Counted from the stretch's first letter, positions 1-11,686 are shown. The stretch is DNA of 64,000 nucleotides from Dokdonella sp. (GCF_017744955.1 NZ_JAGIAG010000001.1:434001-498000); one strand, 5' to 3'. Program-made: numbers and translations. Notes: a model not told the origin generated them from the sequence alone.

Positions 1-144
1 CGTCGCGTCCAGTGCGATCGAGCACACGTGGATCTCGTCCGGCCGCAACGGCGGCGGTCGGTCGCGGGGGGCGAAGGCGGTGGCGGTCAGCTCGGACATC
101 GCGTCCATGGTGGCGGCGGCGGCGCGCACGTCAAGCGGCGGCAT
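1..144 (-). CDS. Partial protein, possible 4'-phosphopantetheinyl transferase N-terminus
   Basis: An open frame runs off the left edge; 48 codons are visible from an ATG at 144. The visible end reads ...RPDEIHVCSIALDAT. A short basic and proline-rich lead followed by a D-E-I-H-V strand resembles the start of Sfp-type phosphopantetheinyl transferases, which often open with a (G/D)E-(I/V)-H-V segment. The catalytic W/F-(S/T)-x-K-E-(S/A) and G-x-D motifs would lie outside the window, so this is a guess. Later in-frame ATGs at 108 and 99 are alternative starts. The gene would be divergent from the histidine kinase gene at 299, the two being separated by about 150 bases that hold both promoters. 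Confidence 0.35.
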   Translation of the reverse strand, partial: MPPLDVRAAAATMDAMSELTATAFAPRDRPPPLRPDEIHVCSIALDAT

Positions 145-298
145 CGCGCGGCGTGCGTCTTAGAATGCTTCCGAGTCGTGCGACCATGGACGGCCGCGGC
201 CGGAGCCGCCGGCGCTGCGGTCCGGATCGCCGTTTCGGTTCACGCCGACGGCAGCCGTCCGGGACGGATCGCAACGACGACCCGCTGTCGCCGAGGAG

Positions 299-3200
299 AT
301 GCGCATGATCGCCGCCTGGCTGCTGATGCTGGTGTCCGTGCTGTACGTGGCCGCGCTGTTCGCGATCGCGTACTACGGCGATCGCCGGCCGCTGTATCCA
401 GCGCGCGCGTGGCTGCGGCCGATCGTCTACAGCCTCGCCTTGGCGGTGTACTGCTCGTCGTGGACGTTCTACGGCGCGGTCGGCACGGCCGCGCGCGGCG
501 GGCTCTCGTATCTGCCGATCTACGTCGGCCCGATCCTGCTGTTCCTGTTCGGCTTCGGCCTGCTCGAACGGCTGGTGCTGGTGGCGAAGGAACGCAACGT
601 CACCTCGATCGCCGACTTCATCGCCTCGCGCTTCGGCAAGTCGCATGCGCTCGCCGCGCTGGTGACGGTGATCGCGGTGATCGCGGCGATTCCGTATCTC
701 GCCTTGCAGCTGAAGGCGGTCGCGCTGAGCTTCGACGTGCTCTCCGGCGCGCCGAACAGCGCGGGCCTGCCGCCGCTGCTCGGCGACAGCGCGTTCTACG
801 TCGCCTTGCTGCTGGCGATGTTCGCGATCCTGTTCGGCACGCGCGGCATCGACGCGACCGAACACCATCACGGCATGATGCTGGCGATCGCGGCGGAATC
901 GGTGGTCAAGTTGCTCGCCTTCGTCGCGGTCGGCGTCTACGCGCTGTACGTCGGACGCAACCTGGAAGCGGTCGCCGCGCCGCTGACGCGGATCGCCGAC
1001 AGCGGCCTGCCACCCGGCTTCCTCGCACAGAGCGCGCTCGCGTTCGCCGCGATCTTCTGCCTGCCGCGGCAGTTCCAGGTCGCCGTGGTGGAATGCGAGC
1101 ACGCGGGCGACCTGCGCCGCGCACGCTGGATGTTTCCGCTCTACCTCGCGGTGATCTCCGCCCTCGTGCTGCCGATCGCGACCGCCGGCATGCACGCCGC
1201 GCAAGGCAGCGCGGTCGCCGCCGACGCCTACGTGCTGTGGCTGCCGCTCGCACACGACAACCGCTGGCTGGCGGTGTTCGCCTACATCGGCGGCTTCTCC
1301 GCCGCGACCGGCATGGTCATCGTCGCGTCGGTCGCGCTGTCGACGATGGTCAGCAACGACCTGGTGATGCCGGCGCTGCTGCGCGTGCGCGCGCTGAAGC
1401 TCGAACAGCGCACGGATCTTTCCGCCATCGTGCTCGGCGTGCGCCGCATCGCGATCGTCGCGCTCGGCCTGTTCGCGTTCCTGTACTACCGCTTCAGCAC
1501 GCAGGCGCAGAATCTCGCCGCGATCGGTCTGCTGTCGTTCGCGGCGGTGGCGCAGTTCGCGCCGGCGATCGTCTGCGGCCTGTACTGGCGCGGCGCCAGC
1601 CGGCTCGGCGTGATCGCCGGCCTGCTCGCCGGCTTCACCGTCTGGGCCTACACGTTGTTGCTGCCTTCGCTCGCCGTCGCCGGCTGGCTGCCGACGGCGT
1701 GGATCGAGCAAGGTCCCTACGGCATCGACTGGCTGAAGCCGCACGCACTGTTCCTGATGAGCGGCTGGGAGCCGGTCACGCACGGCGCGTTCTGGTCGCT
1801 GCTCGCCAACGTCGGTGGCTGCGTCTTCGTCAGCCTGCGCTTCCGGCCCGGCGTCGAGGAACGCCTGCGCGCGGCGGCGTTTCTCGATCCGTACGCGACG
1901 CGCGCGACCGGCATCGGCGGCTGGCGCGGCCGCGTGCGCGTCGCCGATCTCGCCGCGATCGCCGAGCGCATCGTCGGCGAGAAGCTCGCCGCGCGCGCGT
2001 TCGCCGAATACGCCGAGTCGAGCGGCAAGCCGCTGACGCCGGAATCCTCGGCCGAACGCGCCCTGGTGCAGCACATCGAGCGCGTGCTCGCCGGCGCGAT
2101 CGGCGCCGCGTCGGCGCGGCGCATGCTGACCAGCGCGTTGCGCGGCACCGGCCTGGACCTGTCCGAGGCGGCGACGCTGCTCGACGAGACCTCGCAGGAA
2201 CTGCGCTTCAACCGCGAGCTGCTCGCGGTCACCTTCGACAACATGCTGCAGGGAATCAGCGTGGTCGACCGCGACCTGCGCATCGTCGCCTGGAACCGGC
2301 GCTACCTGGACCTGTTCGCCTATCCCGATGGCTTCGTCTACGTCGGCCGTCCGGTCGCCGATCTGATCCGCCAGAACGCCGCGCAAGGCCTGCTCGGTCG
2401 CGGCGATCTCGAAACGCAGATCGAACGCCGCCTCGATCACCTGCGCGCCGGCACGCCGCACGTGTTCGTGCGCGAGCGACCGGACGGACGCGTGATCGAA
2501 ACGCGCGGCGAGCCGCTGCCCGGCGGCGGCTACCTGACCACCTTCAGCGACATCACGCCGTACAAGCACGTGGAGAACGCGCTGCGCGACGCGAACGAGA
2601 CCTTGGAGCAGCGCGTCGCGCAACGCACCGGCGAACTGGAACTGGCGCTCGTCGCCGAGCAGCGCGCGGTGCGCCAGGCGGAAGCCGCGAACCAGTCGCG
2701 CACGCGCTTCCTCGCCGCCGCCAGCCACGACCTGCTGCAACCCTTGAACGCGGCGCGGCTGTTCACCTCGGCGCTGCGCCACCAGCCGCTCGACGAGGAA
2801 AGCGGTCGTCTAGCCGAACGCATCGACACGGCGTTCAAGGCCGCCGAGGACCTGCTCGACGCGTTGCTCGAGGCCTCGCGGCTGGAGGCGGGCAAATATC
2901 AGGTCGAGGTTTCCGACTTCGCGCTCGGCGAACTGATGGAGTCCCTCCAGCAGCAGTTCGGCGTGCTCGCCGCGACGCGCGGACTGCGCCTGCGCTTCGC
3001 CGCCTCGCATGCCTGGGTGCGCAGCGATGCGCAGCTGCTGCGCCGCATCCTGCAGAACTTCCTCGCCAACGCGCTGCGCTACACGAAGAGCGGCGGCGTG
3101 GTCTGCGGCGTGCGCCGCGCGGGCGCGAACCTGCGCATCGAGGTCTGGGACAGCGGCCCCGGCATCGCCGACGACCAGCTCGTGCACGTGTTCGACGAGT

Positions 3201-3799
3201 TCCGCCGCGGCAGCCACGCCTCCCCTTGGGGCGAAAAGGGACTCGGCCTGGGCCTGGCGATCTGCGAGCGCATGGCGCGTCTGCTCGACGCACGCATCGA
3301 CGTGCGTTCGCAACCCGGCCGCGGCAGCGTGTTCTCGGTCGAGGTGCCGCGTGCGTCCGCGCGCTCTTCCACGCCGCGGACGCGCATCACGACGGACGAC
3401 ACCACGGCACTGGCCGGCGGGCTGCATGCGCTTTGCCTCGACAATGATCCGGCCATCCTCGACGGCATGTCGGCGCTGCTGACGCGCTGGGGTGTTTCCT
3501 GCGATCTCGCTGGTACGCCCGGCGAGGCATTGGCGGCGCTGCAGCGGCGCCGTCCCGACCTGCTGCTGGTCGATTTCCACCTCGACGCCGCACAGGACGG
3601 CCTCGAGGCGCTCGGCGCCTTGCGCACCGCCTGCGACCCGCCGCCGCCGGGCGCGCTGATCACCGCCGACACCAGCGCCGAACTCGCCGTGCGCGCGCGG
3701 GCACTCGGCTACGCGCTGCTGCGCAAGCCGGTCAAGCCGGCGGCGCTGCGGGCGTTGATCATGCAGCTCGGGCGCAACACCGAGAGAAGACCGGCCTAG
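299..3799 (+). CDS. Hybrid sensor histidine kinase with N-terminal sodium:solute symporter domain (CrbS/MxtR type)
   Basis: The 1166-residue protein has four parts. Residues 1 to about 500 are a sodium:solute symporter-like membrane domain with many hydrophobic helices (RHYYG-like loops, GxRGID after helix 5). A PAS-like segment follows at about 640-760 (FDNMLQGISVVDRDLRIVAW). A coiled coil leads into a HisKA box (ASHDLLQPL, H810) and an HATPase domain (N box NFLANALRY; WDSGPGI; GLGLGL). A C-terminal receiver carries D1092 in LLLVDFHLDA. This order is that of the CrbS/MxtR kinases, which with a LuxR-type regulator control acetyl-CoA synthetase in Vibrio and Pseudomonas. The partner-type regulator (7193-7876) and acs (8046-9986) are close by, which supports an acetate or short-chain-acid signalling role. 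The ATG at 299 is preceded by GAGGAG. Confidence 0.88.
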   Translation: MRMIAAWLLMLVSVLYVAALFAIAYYGDRRPLYPARAWLRPIVYSLALAVYCSSWTFYGAVGTAARGGLSYLPIYVGPILLFLFGFGLLERLVLVAKERNVTSIADFIASRFGKSHALAALVTVIAVIAAIPYLALQLKAVALSFDVLSGAPNSAGLPPLLGDSAFYVALLLAMFAILFGTRGIDATEHHHGMMLAIAAESVVKLLAFVAVGVYALYVGRNLEAVAAPLTRIADSGLPPGFLAQSALAFAAIFCLPRQFQVAVVECEHAGDLRRARWMFPLYLAVISALVLPIATAGMHAAQGSAVAADAYVLWLPLAHDNRWLAVFAYIGGFSAATGMVIVASVALSTMVSNDLVMPALLRVRALKLEQRTDLSAIVLGVRRIAIVALGLFAFLYYRFSTQAQNLAAIGLLSFAAVAQFAPAIVCGLYWRGASRLGVIAGLLAGFTVWAYTLLLPSLAVAGWLPTAWIEQGPYGIDWLKPHALFLMSGWEPVTHGAFWSLLANVGGCVFVSLRFRPGVEERLRAAAFLDPYATRATGIGGWRGRVRVADLAAIAERIVGEKLAARAFAEYAESSGKPLTPESSAERALVQHIERVLAGAIGAASARRMLTSALRGTGLDLSEAATLLDETSQELRFNRELLAVTFDNMLQGISVVDRDLRIVAWNRRYLDLFAYPDGFVYVGRPVADLIRQNAAQGLLGRGDLETQIERRLDHLRAGTPHVFVRERPDGRVIETRGEPLPGGGYLTTFSDITPYKHVENALRDANETLEQRVAQRTGELELALVAEQRAVRQAEAANQSRTRFLAAASHDLLQPLNAARLFTSALRHQPLDEESGRLAERIDTAFKAAEDLLDALLEASRLEAGKYQVEVSDFALGELMESLQQQFGVLAATRGLRLRFAASHAWVRSDAQLLRRILQNFLANALRYTKSGGVVCGVRRAGANLRIEVWDSGPGIADDQLVHVFDEFRRGSHASPWGEKGLGLGLAICERMARLLDARIDVRSQPGRGSVFSVEVPRASARSSTPRTRITTDDTTALAGGLHALCLDNDPAILDGMSALLTRWGVSCDLAGTPGEALAALQRRRPDLLLVDFHLDAAQDGLEALGALRTACDPPPPGALITADTSAELAVRARALGYALLRKPVKPAALRALIMQLGRNTERRPA

Positions 3800-4018
3800 C
3801 TGGTCGCCGCTGCCTGCTCACGCCTGCGGCCGGCGATCGCGTCGATCGCTCGCGCTTCGAATCGACTCTCCGCGATCACCACGGCTGCGAAGCGAGTCAC
3901 GTATGACACAAGCGAATTGAAGGACATTGCCTTGCCGCAGTCGCGGCACGAAGGAAGGGGGCAACGGGCAACACCTCGCCCGACGGCGAGGATGGATGCG
4001 ACTTTCAAGGAGACGTTC

Positions 4019-5221
4019 ATGAAGAAGCTGACACTTGCGGTACTGATGGCATTCGGGCTGCCGACGATCTCGTTCGCGGGGAGTTTCGTCACGTACGAAG
4101 GGCATCCGGTCGTCAAAGGGGAATACATCGTCGTTTTCGAGTCCGACTCGAAAAAGGCCGGCGCAGCCGAGAAAGCGATTCTCGCGCTGGTCGGCAAGAA
4201 TTCGATCAGGATCGATCAACGATGGAATGCCGCATTGCACGGCATGGCGATATCCAACGTCGACGAAGCCACGGCGAAGGAGATCGCCGCCACGGAGGGC
4301 GTCGAGTCGGTATCGCAGAATATCGTCCTCCATCCCAGCACCGTACAACTCAATGCACCGCCCCAGCTGGATCGAATCGACCAGCCCAATCTGCCTACGG
4401 ACGGCAAATACGACTATCTGTACATGGGAACCGGCGTCAACGCCTACATTCTCGACGGGGCGATTCGAACGACGCACAACGAGTTCCGCCCTCCCGGCAA
4501 TCCGACCGGCCCCAGTCGCGCAACCAACGACGTGGATATCGCCGGTGCCGGAACCACGCCGTCGAGGCACGGCACGTTGATCGCATCCCTCGTAGGAGGC
4601 GTGGTCAGTGGCGTGGCCAAGAATGTCCGCATCCACGGCGTGACTGTGGCCAAGTCGGAGAACCTCAGCAGTGCGGCATGGCTGCTCGGCGGAGTCGACT
4701 GGGTTGCACAACACGGAACACGTCCTGCGGTGGTCAACATCAGCTTCAATCACCCGCCGTCGCCCCCGCCGGGATTGAAAACAGCGATCCAGAACCTGGT
4801 GACAGCGGGGTTCTTCGTCGCTGCTTCCGCGGGCAATTCCGCCGGGGACGCGTGCAGCGATCCGATCGCCGGCGCGAGCGGCGTATATACCGTCGCCGGA
4901 TTGACCAATTCCGACGAAAGCTGGGACTTCCAAACGGATTGGGGCGCGACGGCGACCGGACCTTGCGTTTCGGCCTACGCCAGATACGCCGTCACCGGAG
5001 CCGCTCATCTGGCGGACAATGCCATCTCCGGCGACATCGGCACTTCCTACTCCGCTCCGATCGCAGCCGGTATCGCGGCGCAGATCCTGCAAGTGTTTCC
5101 CGGCGTGTCGCCCGCGACGGTAACGGCGGAGATCAACGGGCGTGCGACGCCGAACAAAGTCACCGGAATACCGGCCGTACCGGCCGGGACACCGAATCGC
5201 ATTCTCAGATCCTGGCCGTAG
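4019..5221 (+). CDS. Secreted S8 (subtilisin-like) serine peptidase with I9 propeptide
   Basis: The protein has 400 residues. The start at 4019 follows a strong AAGGAG site and gives a clean Sec signal peptide (KK, hydrophobic core, cut near A20). A short inhibitor_I9-like prodomain follows (GEYIVVFE..., about 34-105), then the peptidase domain. The catalytic residues are D146 in AYILDGAI, H184 in RHGTLIAS, oxyanion N273 in AASAGNSAG and S343 in GTSYSAP. The first motif is usually D-T/S-G, and here it is D-G-A; the GTSMAAP box is also relaxed to GTSYSAP. All four key residues are kept, so activity is likely. The protein ends soon after the last helix, with no C-terminal P/proprotein or sorting domain. 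It was probably exported to the periplasm or medium. A longer frame opening at 3917 was not chosen because it would bury the signal peptide. Confidence 0.9.
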   Translation: MKKLTLAVLMAFGLPTISFAGSFVTYEGHPVVKGEYIVVFESDSKKAGAAEKAILALVGKNSIRIDQRWNAALHGMAISNVDEATAKEIAATEGVESVSQNIVLHPSTVQLNAPPQLDRIDQPNLPTDGKYDYLYMGTGVNAYILDGAIRTTHNEFRPPGNPTGPSRATNDVDIAGAGTTPSRHGTLIASLVGGVVSGVAKNVRIHGVTVAKSENLSSAAWLLGGVDWVAQHGTRPAVVNISFNHPPSPPPGLKTAIQNLVTAGFFVAASAGNSAGDACSDPIAGASGVYTVAGLTNSDESWDFQTDWGATATGPCVSAYARYAVTGAAHLADNAISGDIGTSYSAPIAAGIAAQILQVFPGVSPATVTAEINGRATPNKVTGIPAVPAGTPNRILRSWP

Positions 5222-5270
5222 TTCAACTGCTCCCCGCGGCGTCGGCACAAGGACGTGCCGTCCCGCGTCT

Positions 5271-6017
5271 TCAGTCCGGGAGGTTTCCAGCGATCAGCCG
5301 TTCCGCCAGTGCAGCTTCGAGTCCGCCGTCGCGGGAGGCGCGCAGGCGTGCCAACTCTTCGCGCGGCCATTCATGCACGAGCCGGCCCTCGTGCAGCAGC
5401 GACACTCGGTCGGTCCAGTGCTCGGCGATGTCGATCGCATGCGTCGCCAGCAGCACGCCGCAGCGGCCGGCGTCGACGCGCGCGCGCAGGTGGCGCTTCA
5501 GCAGCAGGCCACTGGCCGGGTCGAGGCCGTTGAAGGTTTCGTCGAGCACGATCAGCTCGGGTTGGCCGAGCAGGGCGAGCAGCACGCCGAGTTTCTGCCG
5601 CGTGCCGTAGGACATCAGCGCGACCGCGTCGTCGAGCCAGGGCGCGAGACGCAAGGCCTCGGCGAGTTCGAGCACGTCCGCGTCGATCGTCGCGAGGCGC
5701 TTCGCCGCGGCGTGCACAGCGAGGCATTCGCGCGCGCTCAGCAAGGGCGGCAATCGCTCGGGCGCGACGGCGTAACCGAGCTTCGCCTTCGCCGCGACCG
5801 CGTCGGTGAGGATCGAATGCCCTCCGATGCGCACCGTCCCGGAAGCCGGCGCCAGACGGCCGACGCAGACGTCCAGCAAGGTGCTCTTGCCGCTGCCGTT
5901 CGCACCGAGCAGGGCCAGCCATTCGCCGCGGGCGAGACGCAGATCGACGTCGCGCAGCACGGCGCGCTCGCCGTAGCCGGCGCGCAGGGCGGAGATCTCG
6001 AGCACGGCGTCGCTCAT
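5271..6017 (-). CDS. ABC transporter ATP-binding protein
   Basis: The protein has 248 residues and shows a complete nucleotide-binding domain: Walker A GANGSGKST near residue 40, a variant signature MSYGTRQKL, Walker B LIVLDETFNGLDP and the switch histidine in LLATHAID. Its ATG (6017) overlaps the stop of the upstream permease gene by four bases (ATGA), so the two are probably translationally coupled. The pattern of one ATPase and one membrane protein, with the GTRQK-type signature, resembles ABC-2-type exporters (bacitracin/multidrug/Nat-like). The cargo cannot be told from the sequence. The ATPase is the last gene of the pair, and nothing on the same strand follows closely. Confidence 0.88.
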   Translation of the reverse strand: MSDAVLEISALRAGYGERAVLRDVDLRLARGEWLALLGANGSGKSTLLDVCVGRLAPASGTVRIGGHSILTDAVAAKAKLGYAVAPERLPPLLSARECLAVHAAAKRLATIDADVLELAEALRLAPWLDDAVALMSYGTRQKLGVLLALLGQPELIVLDETFNGLDPASGLLLKRHLRARVDAGRCGVLLATHAIDIAEHWTDRVSLLHEGRLVHEWPREELARLRASRDGGLEAALAERLIAGNLPD

Positions 6018-7141
6018 GCGCGCCTCGCTCGCCACGCGTCGCGCCACCACAGCATCGGCAGCGCGATCGGCAGCAGCCACCACGCGCTGCCGAGCAGGGC
6101 GAGCACGGCCAACGCCAGCGCGATGCGCTCGCCGCGTGCGCGCTCGGGTCGGTGGCGCGAGGCCAGCGCATTGCCGATCGCCGTGACGCACCAGGCCGAC
6201 GCGACGGCGCCGAAAGCGAGAATCGCGCTGCGCGAAGCGCCGAGCGCGAACAGCAGCGACGTGGCGAGAACGATCGCCGCGAGCAGCGCGCCGCCGCTGC
6301 GCAGACATAGGGTGCGCGCCAACACAGGCAGTGGCATCGGCGTCGCGCGCAGCCAGCCGGCAGCGTCCGGAATCGTCGCCAGCAAGGCCTGCAGCAACGC
6401 GTGGGCGGCGATCAGGCTCGCCGCCAGCAGCACGATCAACAGCGCAGTCGACGGCGGAATGCCCATCGGCAACATCAGCAGCACGCCGGCGACGAGTTGC
6501 GCATGCTGGCGCGGATTGGCGTCGGCCAGCAGCCGTGCGAACGGCCAGCGGGCGAGTGCGGCGACGCCGGCGGCGTTCGACGTCGTTGCACGCGCCGCCG
6601 ACAGGCGCGGCGACGCGGCGCTCACGGAAACATTCGTTCGCGTACCGGAGCGCCAGCCGGTCAGCGCTCCGACGAGGAAGCCGCCGCCGATCAAGGCCAG
6701 GCTGCGCCGAGCGTCGGCGCCACTTGCCGCCATCGCCGCCAGCGGCACGGCGAGGCTCGCGGCGAGCACCGGCAGCACGCGGAGGGCGACCTGGCGCCGT
6801 GTCGCGGCGAGGATCTCACGCGCATCGAGCGGCGTCGTCGCCAGCCACGACGTGGCGAAGGTCTTCTGCGCGCGGCGACGCGCGGTGCGCGTCAGGTTCC
6901 AGCCGAGCGCAACGCTCGCGATCGCGACGAGGACCGGCTGCGCCTCGAGCACGGCGAGCAGGGCACGGCCATCGGCCTGGAGACGACGCCAGAGGACGAA
7001 CGCCACGGCGACGACCAGCGTTCCGGCGAGCGCGCACAGGAATGTGCGCGCTTGCCACTGCCGCCATCGCGCGTGCGCTTCGAGCCGCGCTTGCAGGCGC
7101 AGCGCCGGCATCGGCGTGGTTTCGATCGAAGGGGAGCGCAT
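6014..7141 (-). CDS. ABC transporter membrane protein (probable ABC-2 type permease)
   Basis: The protein has 375 residues and is rich in Ala and Leu. Hydrophobic segments lie at roughly 35-55, 65-85, 120-150, 215-260, 285-320 and 340-360, consistent with at least six membrane helices. I see no soluble domain or recognisable motif, so the assignment rests on hydrophobicity and on the four-base overlap with the ATP-binding gene downstream. It probably forms the channel of that transporter. A Ser/Ala-rich loop (around 170-205) separates the two helix groups. Substrate and direction are unknown. Confidence 0.72.
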   Translation of the reverse strand: MRSPSIETTPMPALRLQARLEAHARWRQWQARTFLCALAGTLVVAVAFVLWRRLQADGRALLAVLEAQPVLVAIASVALGWNLTRTARRRAQKTFATSWLATTPLDAREILAATRRQVALRVLPVLAASLAVPLAAMAASGADARRSLALIGGGFLVGALTGWRSGTRTNVSVSAASPRLSAARATTSNAAGVAALARWPFARLLADANPRQHAQLVAGVLLMLPMGIPPSTALLIVLLAASLIAAHALLQALLATIPDAAGWLRATPMPLPVLARTLCLRSGGALLAAIVLATSLLFALGASRSAILAFGAVASAWCVTAIGNALASRHRPERARGERIALALAVLALLGSAWWLLPIALPMLWWRDAWRARRA

Positions 7142-7192
7142 CGGACGCCTGGCGGAAAGGTCCGATTACGATCGCATCCCGCGCATCGAAGT

Positions 7193-7876
7193 TCAGTGCG
7201 GGTCCGTGGCCAGCATCGCGTCGCCGCCGGCCAGCGCGTCCGCGTCGACCGCGAGATGGCTCGCGAGCAGGGCGACTTGCGTGCGGTTGGAGACGCCGAG
7301 CTTGCGCATGATCGCGGTCATGTGCGCCTTGACCGTCGCCTCGGAAACGCCGAGTTCGTAGGCGATCTGCTTGTTCAACAAGCCTTCCGCGATCATGTTC
7401 AGCACGCGGAACTGCTGCGGCGTCAGCTGCGCGACCTGCGCGGCGACGTCGGCTTCGGCGGGTTTCAGCGGCACGCCGCCGCCGCGCACGGCCATCGGCA
7501 CCCACAGGTCGCCGCCGAGGACCTTGCGCACCGCCTCGACGATCGTCTCGACGGAAGCCGATTTCGGGATGTAGCCCGACGCCCCGTGCGCGATCGCGCG
7601 GCGGATGACCTGCGCTTCCTCGTGCGCGGAGACGACGATGATCGGCAGGCCCGGATGCTGCGCGCGCGTGTGCACCAGCGCCGAGAACCCGCTGGCGCCG
7701 GGCATGTGCAGGTCCAGCAGCAGCAGTTCGATCTCCGCGTGCGCTTCGATCTCGGCATGCAGCGCGGCGACGCTGTCGACTTCGTGCAGTACCGCGCCGG
7801 GCAGCGCCTGCAGCACGGCGCGCTTGAGCGCGTCGCGGAACAGGGGATGGTCGTCGGCGATCAGGATTTCGCGCAC
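7193..7876 (-). CDS. LuxR/NarL-family response regulator (CrbR/ErdR type)
   Basis: From a GTG start at 7876 the protein has 227 residues, beginning VREILIADDHPLFRDAL. The receiver domain (1-120) has the acidic pair D8/D9, phospho-acceptor D55 in LLLLDLHMPG and a conserved Lys in YIPKSAS. After a linker, a LuxR-type helix-turn-helix spans about 157-215 (LTPQQFRVLNMIAEG, NKQIAYELGVSEATVKAHM). An upstream in-frame ATG at 8014 was rejected because its extra 46 residues precede the usual first strand and look non-homologous. The gene lies next to acs on the same strand, as crbR/erdR often does. It is the likely target of the symporter-type kinase at 299-3799. Promoters of acs, the outer-membrane channel and the permease are candidate targets. 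Confidence 0.85.
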   Translation of the reverse strand: MREILIADDHPLFRDALKRAVLQALPGAVLHEVDSVAALHAEIEAHAEIELLLLDLHMPGASGFSALVHTRAQHPGLPIIVVSAHEEAQVIRRAIAHGASGYIPKSASVETIVEAVRKVLGGDLWVPMAVRGGGVPLKPAEADVAAQVAQLTPQQFRVLNMIAEGLLNKQIAYELGVSEATVKAHMTAIMRKLGVSNRTQVALLASHLAVDADALAGGDAMLATDPH

Positions 7877-8045
7877 GGCGCGTTCGTCTCGCAGGGACGG
7901 CAAGGCTGCAGCTTGCCGGCTGCGCGCCGGCGAGGCAATTCGACTTTCGGTCAGCGCGTGGCGGAAGGGCGAGGCTGGAGTCCGCGCGATCGCAGCGACG
8001 AACCGCGCGCGCATCGCGCGGCGCGGCGAGCAGGCCCGGCCGGCC

Positions 8046-9986
<1,941 letters not shown>

Positions 9987-10168
9987 GGGCTCCTCTCCTC
10001 TTCTTCCTATCTCAAAGGCATTTCCGATCGGCATGCCGTTTCCGGCCGCCTCTCCCGTGTGCCGGCAACGGGCTTCGACGCGGGCCGGACGCAATGTTTG
10101 CAGTGCAACACGGACGGCCAGTGTGCCACGCGCGATACGCGACGCGCGCCGGCGCGGAGGTTCGACTT

Positions 10169-10200
10169 TGGTCGCGACCACGACCAATGGCGAATGGTCG
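10169..10200. promoter_or_regulatory. Cluster of TGGTCG half-sites between acs and the channel gene
   Basis: Four copies of the hexamer TGGTCG or its complement CGACCA fall in 32 bases: 10169-10174 (+), 10175-10180 (-), 10181-10186 (-) and 10195-10200 (+). The first two form a perfect 12-base palindrome, and the last two form an inverted pair spaced by 8. The cluster lies about 57-88 bases before the channel start and about 180-215 bases before the acs start. This is where a shared activator, perhaps the nearby LuxR-type regulator, could bind. The binding protein is inferred, not shown. Confidence 0.35.
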
Positions 10201-10256
10201 CTCGCCGGACCGCCGCGCAAGCTGCGGGAACGCTTGGCCGATCGGGAGGGATGGCG

Positions 10257-11642
10257 ATGACCGTCAAGAGAGTGCTCGTCAGGAAAAGTACGCTCGCGCT
10301 GGCCTGTCTGCTCGCCCTGCCGGGCGCGGCGCTGGCCGATTCGAAACGCGAGGCGGCGCTGGAGAAACGCGTCGACGAACTGGAACGCCAGTTGCAGGAA
10401 CTGATGACCGAGGTGAAGGCGCAGCGCAACGCGCCGCCGCAGATCGTGCAGGCGCCGCCACCTCCGCCGCCCGCACCCGCGGCGCCGGCGAAGGAGGCGC
10501 CGCCGACCTTCACCACCGCGCCGGGCCTGTCGGTCGCCTTCCACGGCTTCGTCAGCGCGACGGCGTTCACGCAGGACAAGAGCTTCCGCTTCGGCAACGG
10601 CCAGAACGCGGAGACGCCGATTCCCGGTTCGCACGGCCGCACCAGCGGCTTCGACGTGCGCAATACGCGCTTCTGGCTCGACATCACCGGCGCGAAGCTC
10701 GACGACGACTGGCGCGGCGGCGGCCGCATCGAGATGGACTTCTTCGGCGGCTTCAACGGCACCGGCCCCTACAGCCGGCAGCAGCCGACGCCGCGTCTGC
10801 GCCAGGCGTATCTCGATCTGGACAACGCTTCCACCGGCAGCAAGATCCGCATCGGCCAGCAGTGGGACCTGATGTTCCCGCTCGACAACGTGCCGACCTC
10901 GCTGTCGCACCTGGCTTTCCCGCTCGGCTACGGCGCCGGCTTCGTCGGCTGGCGCTTCCCCGGCGTGGTGTGGATGCAGGACCTCAACCACGGCGGCGAA
11001 GGGACGAAATGGCGCGTCGACGTCGGCGCGTTCGACGGCTCCTGGAACGGGCCCGGCGACAACGTGAATTACCTTTCCGCCGGCAACGCCGACTTCCAGC
11101 CGCAGATCGAGGCGCGCATCCGCGCGCAGGGCGAGGACTGGATCGCCTACGCGGCCGGCCACTACAGCAAGGTCGACCTGCGCGGCGTCGACGGCGCCGC
11201 GCCGACGCCGATCAAGTCGAGCCTGAAGAGCACCGGCGGCGAAGTCGGCGGCATCTGGAAACCGGGCCCGTGGAACTTCAAGGCGCTGGTCTACGGCGGC
11301 AAGGGCCTCGGCCAGATCTTCGGCAACCTGTCGCAGTTCGGCGACATCGGCGAGGTCGGCGGCTTCGCGCAAGCCGGCTACAGCTTCACCAAGCACTGGA
11401 GCGCCAATGCGTTCTACGCCTACCAGAAGTCCGACGAGGACGACGTGGTGCGCTGGATCGGCAACGGTTCGACCGGCCTGTTGAAGAGCCGCCAGGCGGC
11501 GCTCGGCGTGCAGTACGCCAGCGGGCCATACCAGCTCGGCATCGAATGGCTGCACGCCAAGCTCGATTCGACCAATGCCGCCCTCGAACGCAAGACCACC
11601 AGCGGCAACCAGCTCAGCCTGAGCGCGCTGTACACGTTCTGA
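10257..11642 (+). CDS. DcaP-like trimeric outer-membrane channel
   Basis: The protein has 461 residues from the ATG at 10257, which has GGGAGGG at good spacing; another ATG six bases upstream sits too close to it. A signal peptide (cut after ALA) is followed by a coiled coil ([20 protein letters not shown]), a Pro/Ala spacer, and a beta-barrel from about residue 95 to the terminal Phe (LSLSALYTF), as expected for BAM-dependent insertion. The N-terminal coiled coil plus barrel layout is that of DcaP, an outer-membrane channel that admits dicarboxylates and other small acids. Its place in front of the permease gene and divergent from acs suggests that it lets acetate or related acids into the periplasm. 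Confidence 0.82.
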   Translation: MTVKRVLVRKSTLALACLLALPGAALADSKREAALEKRVDELERQLQELMTEVKAQRNAPPQIVQAPPPPPPAPAAPAKEAPPTFTTAPGLSVAFHGFVSATAFTQDKSFRFGNGQNAETPIPGSHGRTSGFDVRNTRFWLDITGAKLDDDWRGGGRIEMDFFGGFNGTGPYSRQQPTPRLRQAYLDLDNASTGSKIRIGQQWDLMFPLDNVPTSLSHLAFPLGYGAGFVGWRFPGVVWMQDLNHGGEGTKWRVDVGAFDGSWNGPGDNVNYLSAGNADFQPQIEARIRAQGEDWIAYAAGHYSKVDLRGVDGAAPTPIKSSLKSTGGEVGGIWKPGPWNFKALVYGGKGLGQIFGNLSQFGDIGEVGGFAQAGYSFTKHWSANAFYAYQKSDEDDVVRWIGNGSTGLLKSRQAALGVQYASGPYQLGIEWLHAKLDSTNAALERKTTSGNQLSLSALYTF

Positions 11643-11686
11643 TCGGTCGGCGAGCGATCGGGACCCAATCCTGGGGAAATCACATC

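Noticed and set aside
28..3447. Very long open frames over real genes in other frames and on the opposite strand
   Set aside because: GC-rich third positions remove stop codons in these frames; translations are Arg/Ala/Pro-rich with no domain, while the overlapping frame encodes a clear protein family.
3856..3900. tRNA-like GCTTCGAATC stretch
   Set aside because: A T-loop-like string is present but no cloverleaf arms or acceptor stem can be formed around it.
10251..10256. ATG at 10251 as start of the DcaP-like channel
   Set aside because: GGGAGGG lies directly against it; the ATG six bases later has normal spacing.
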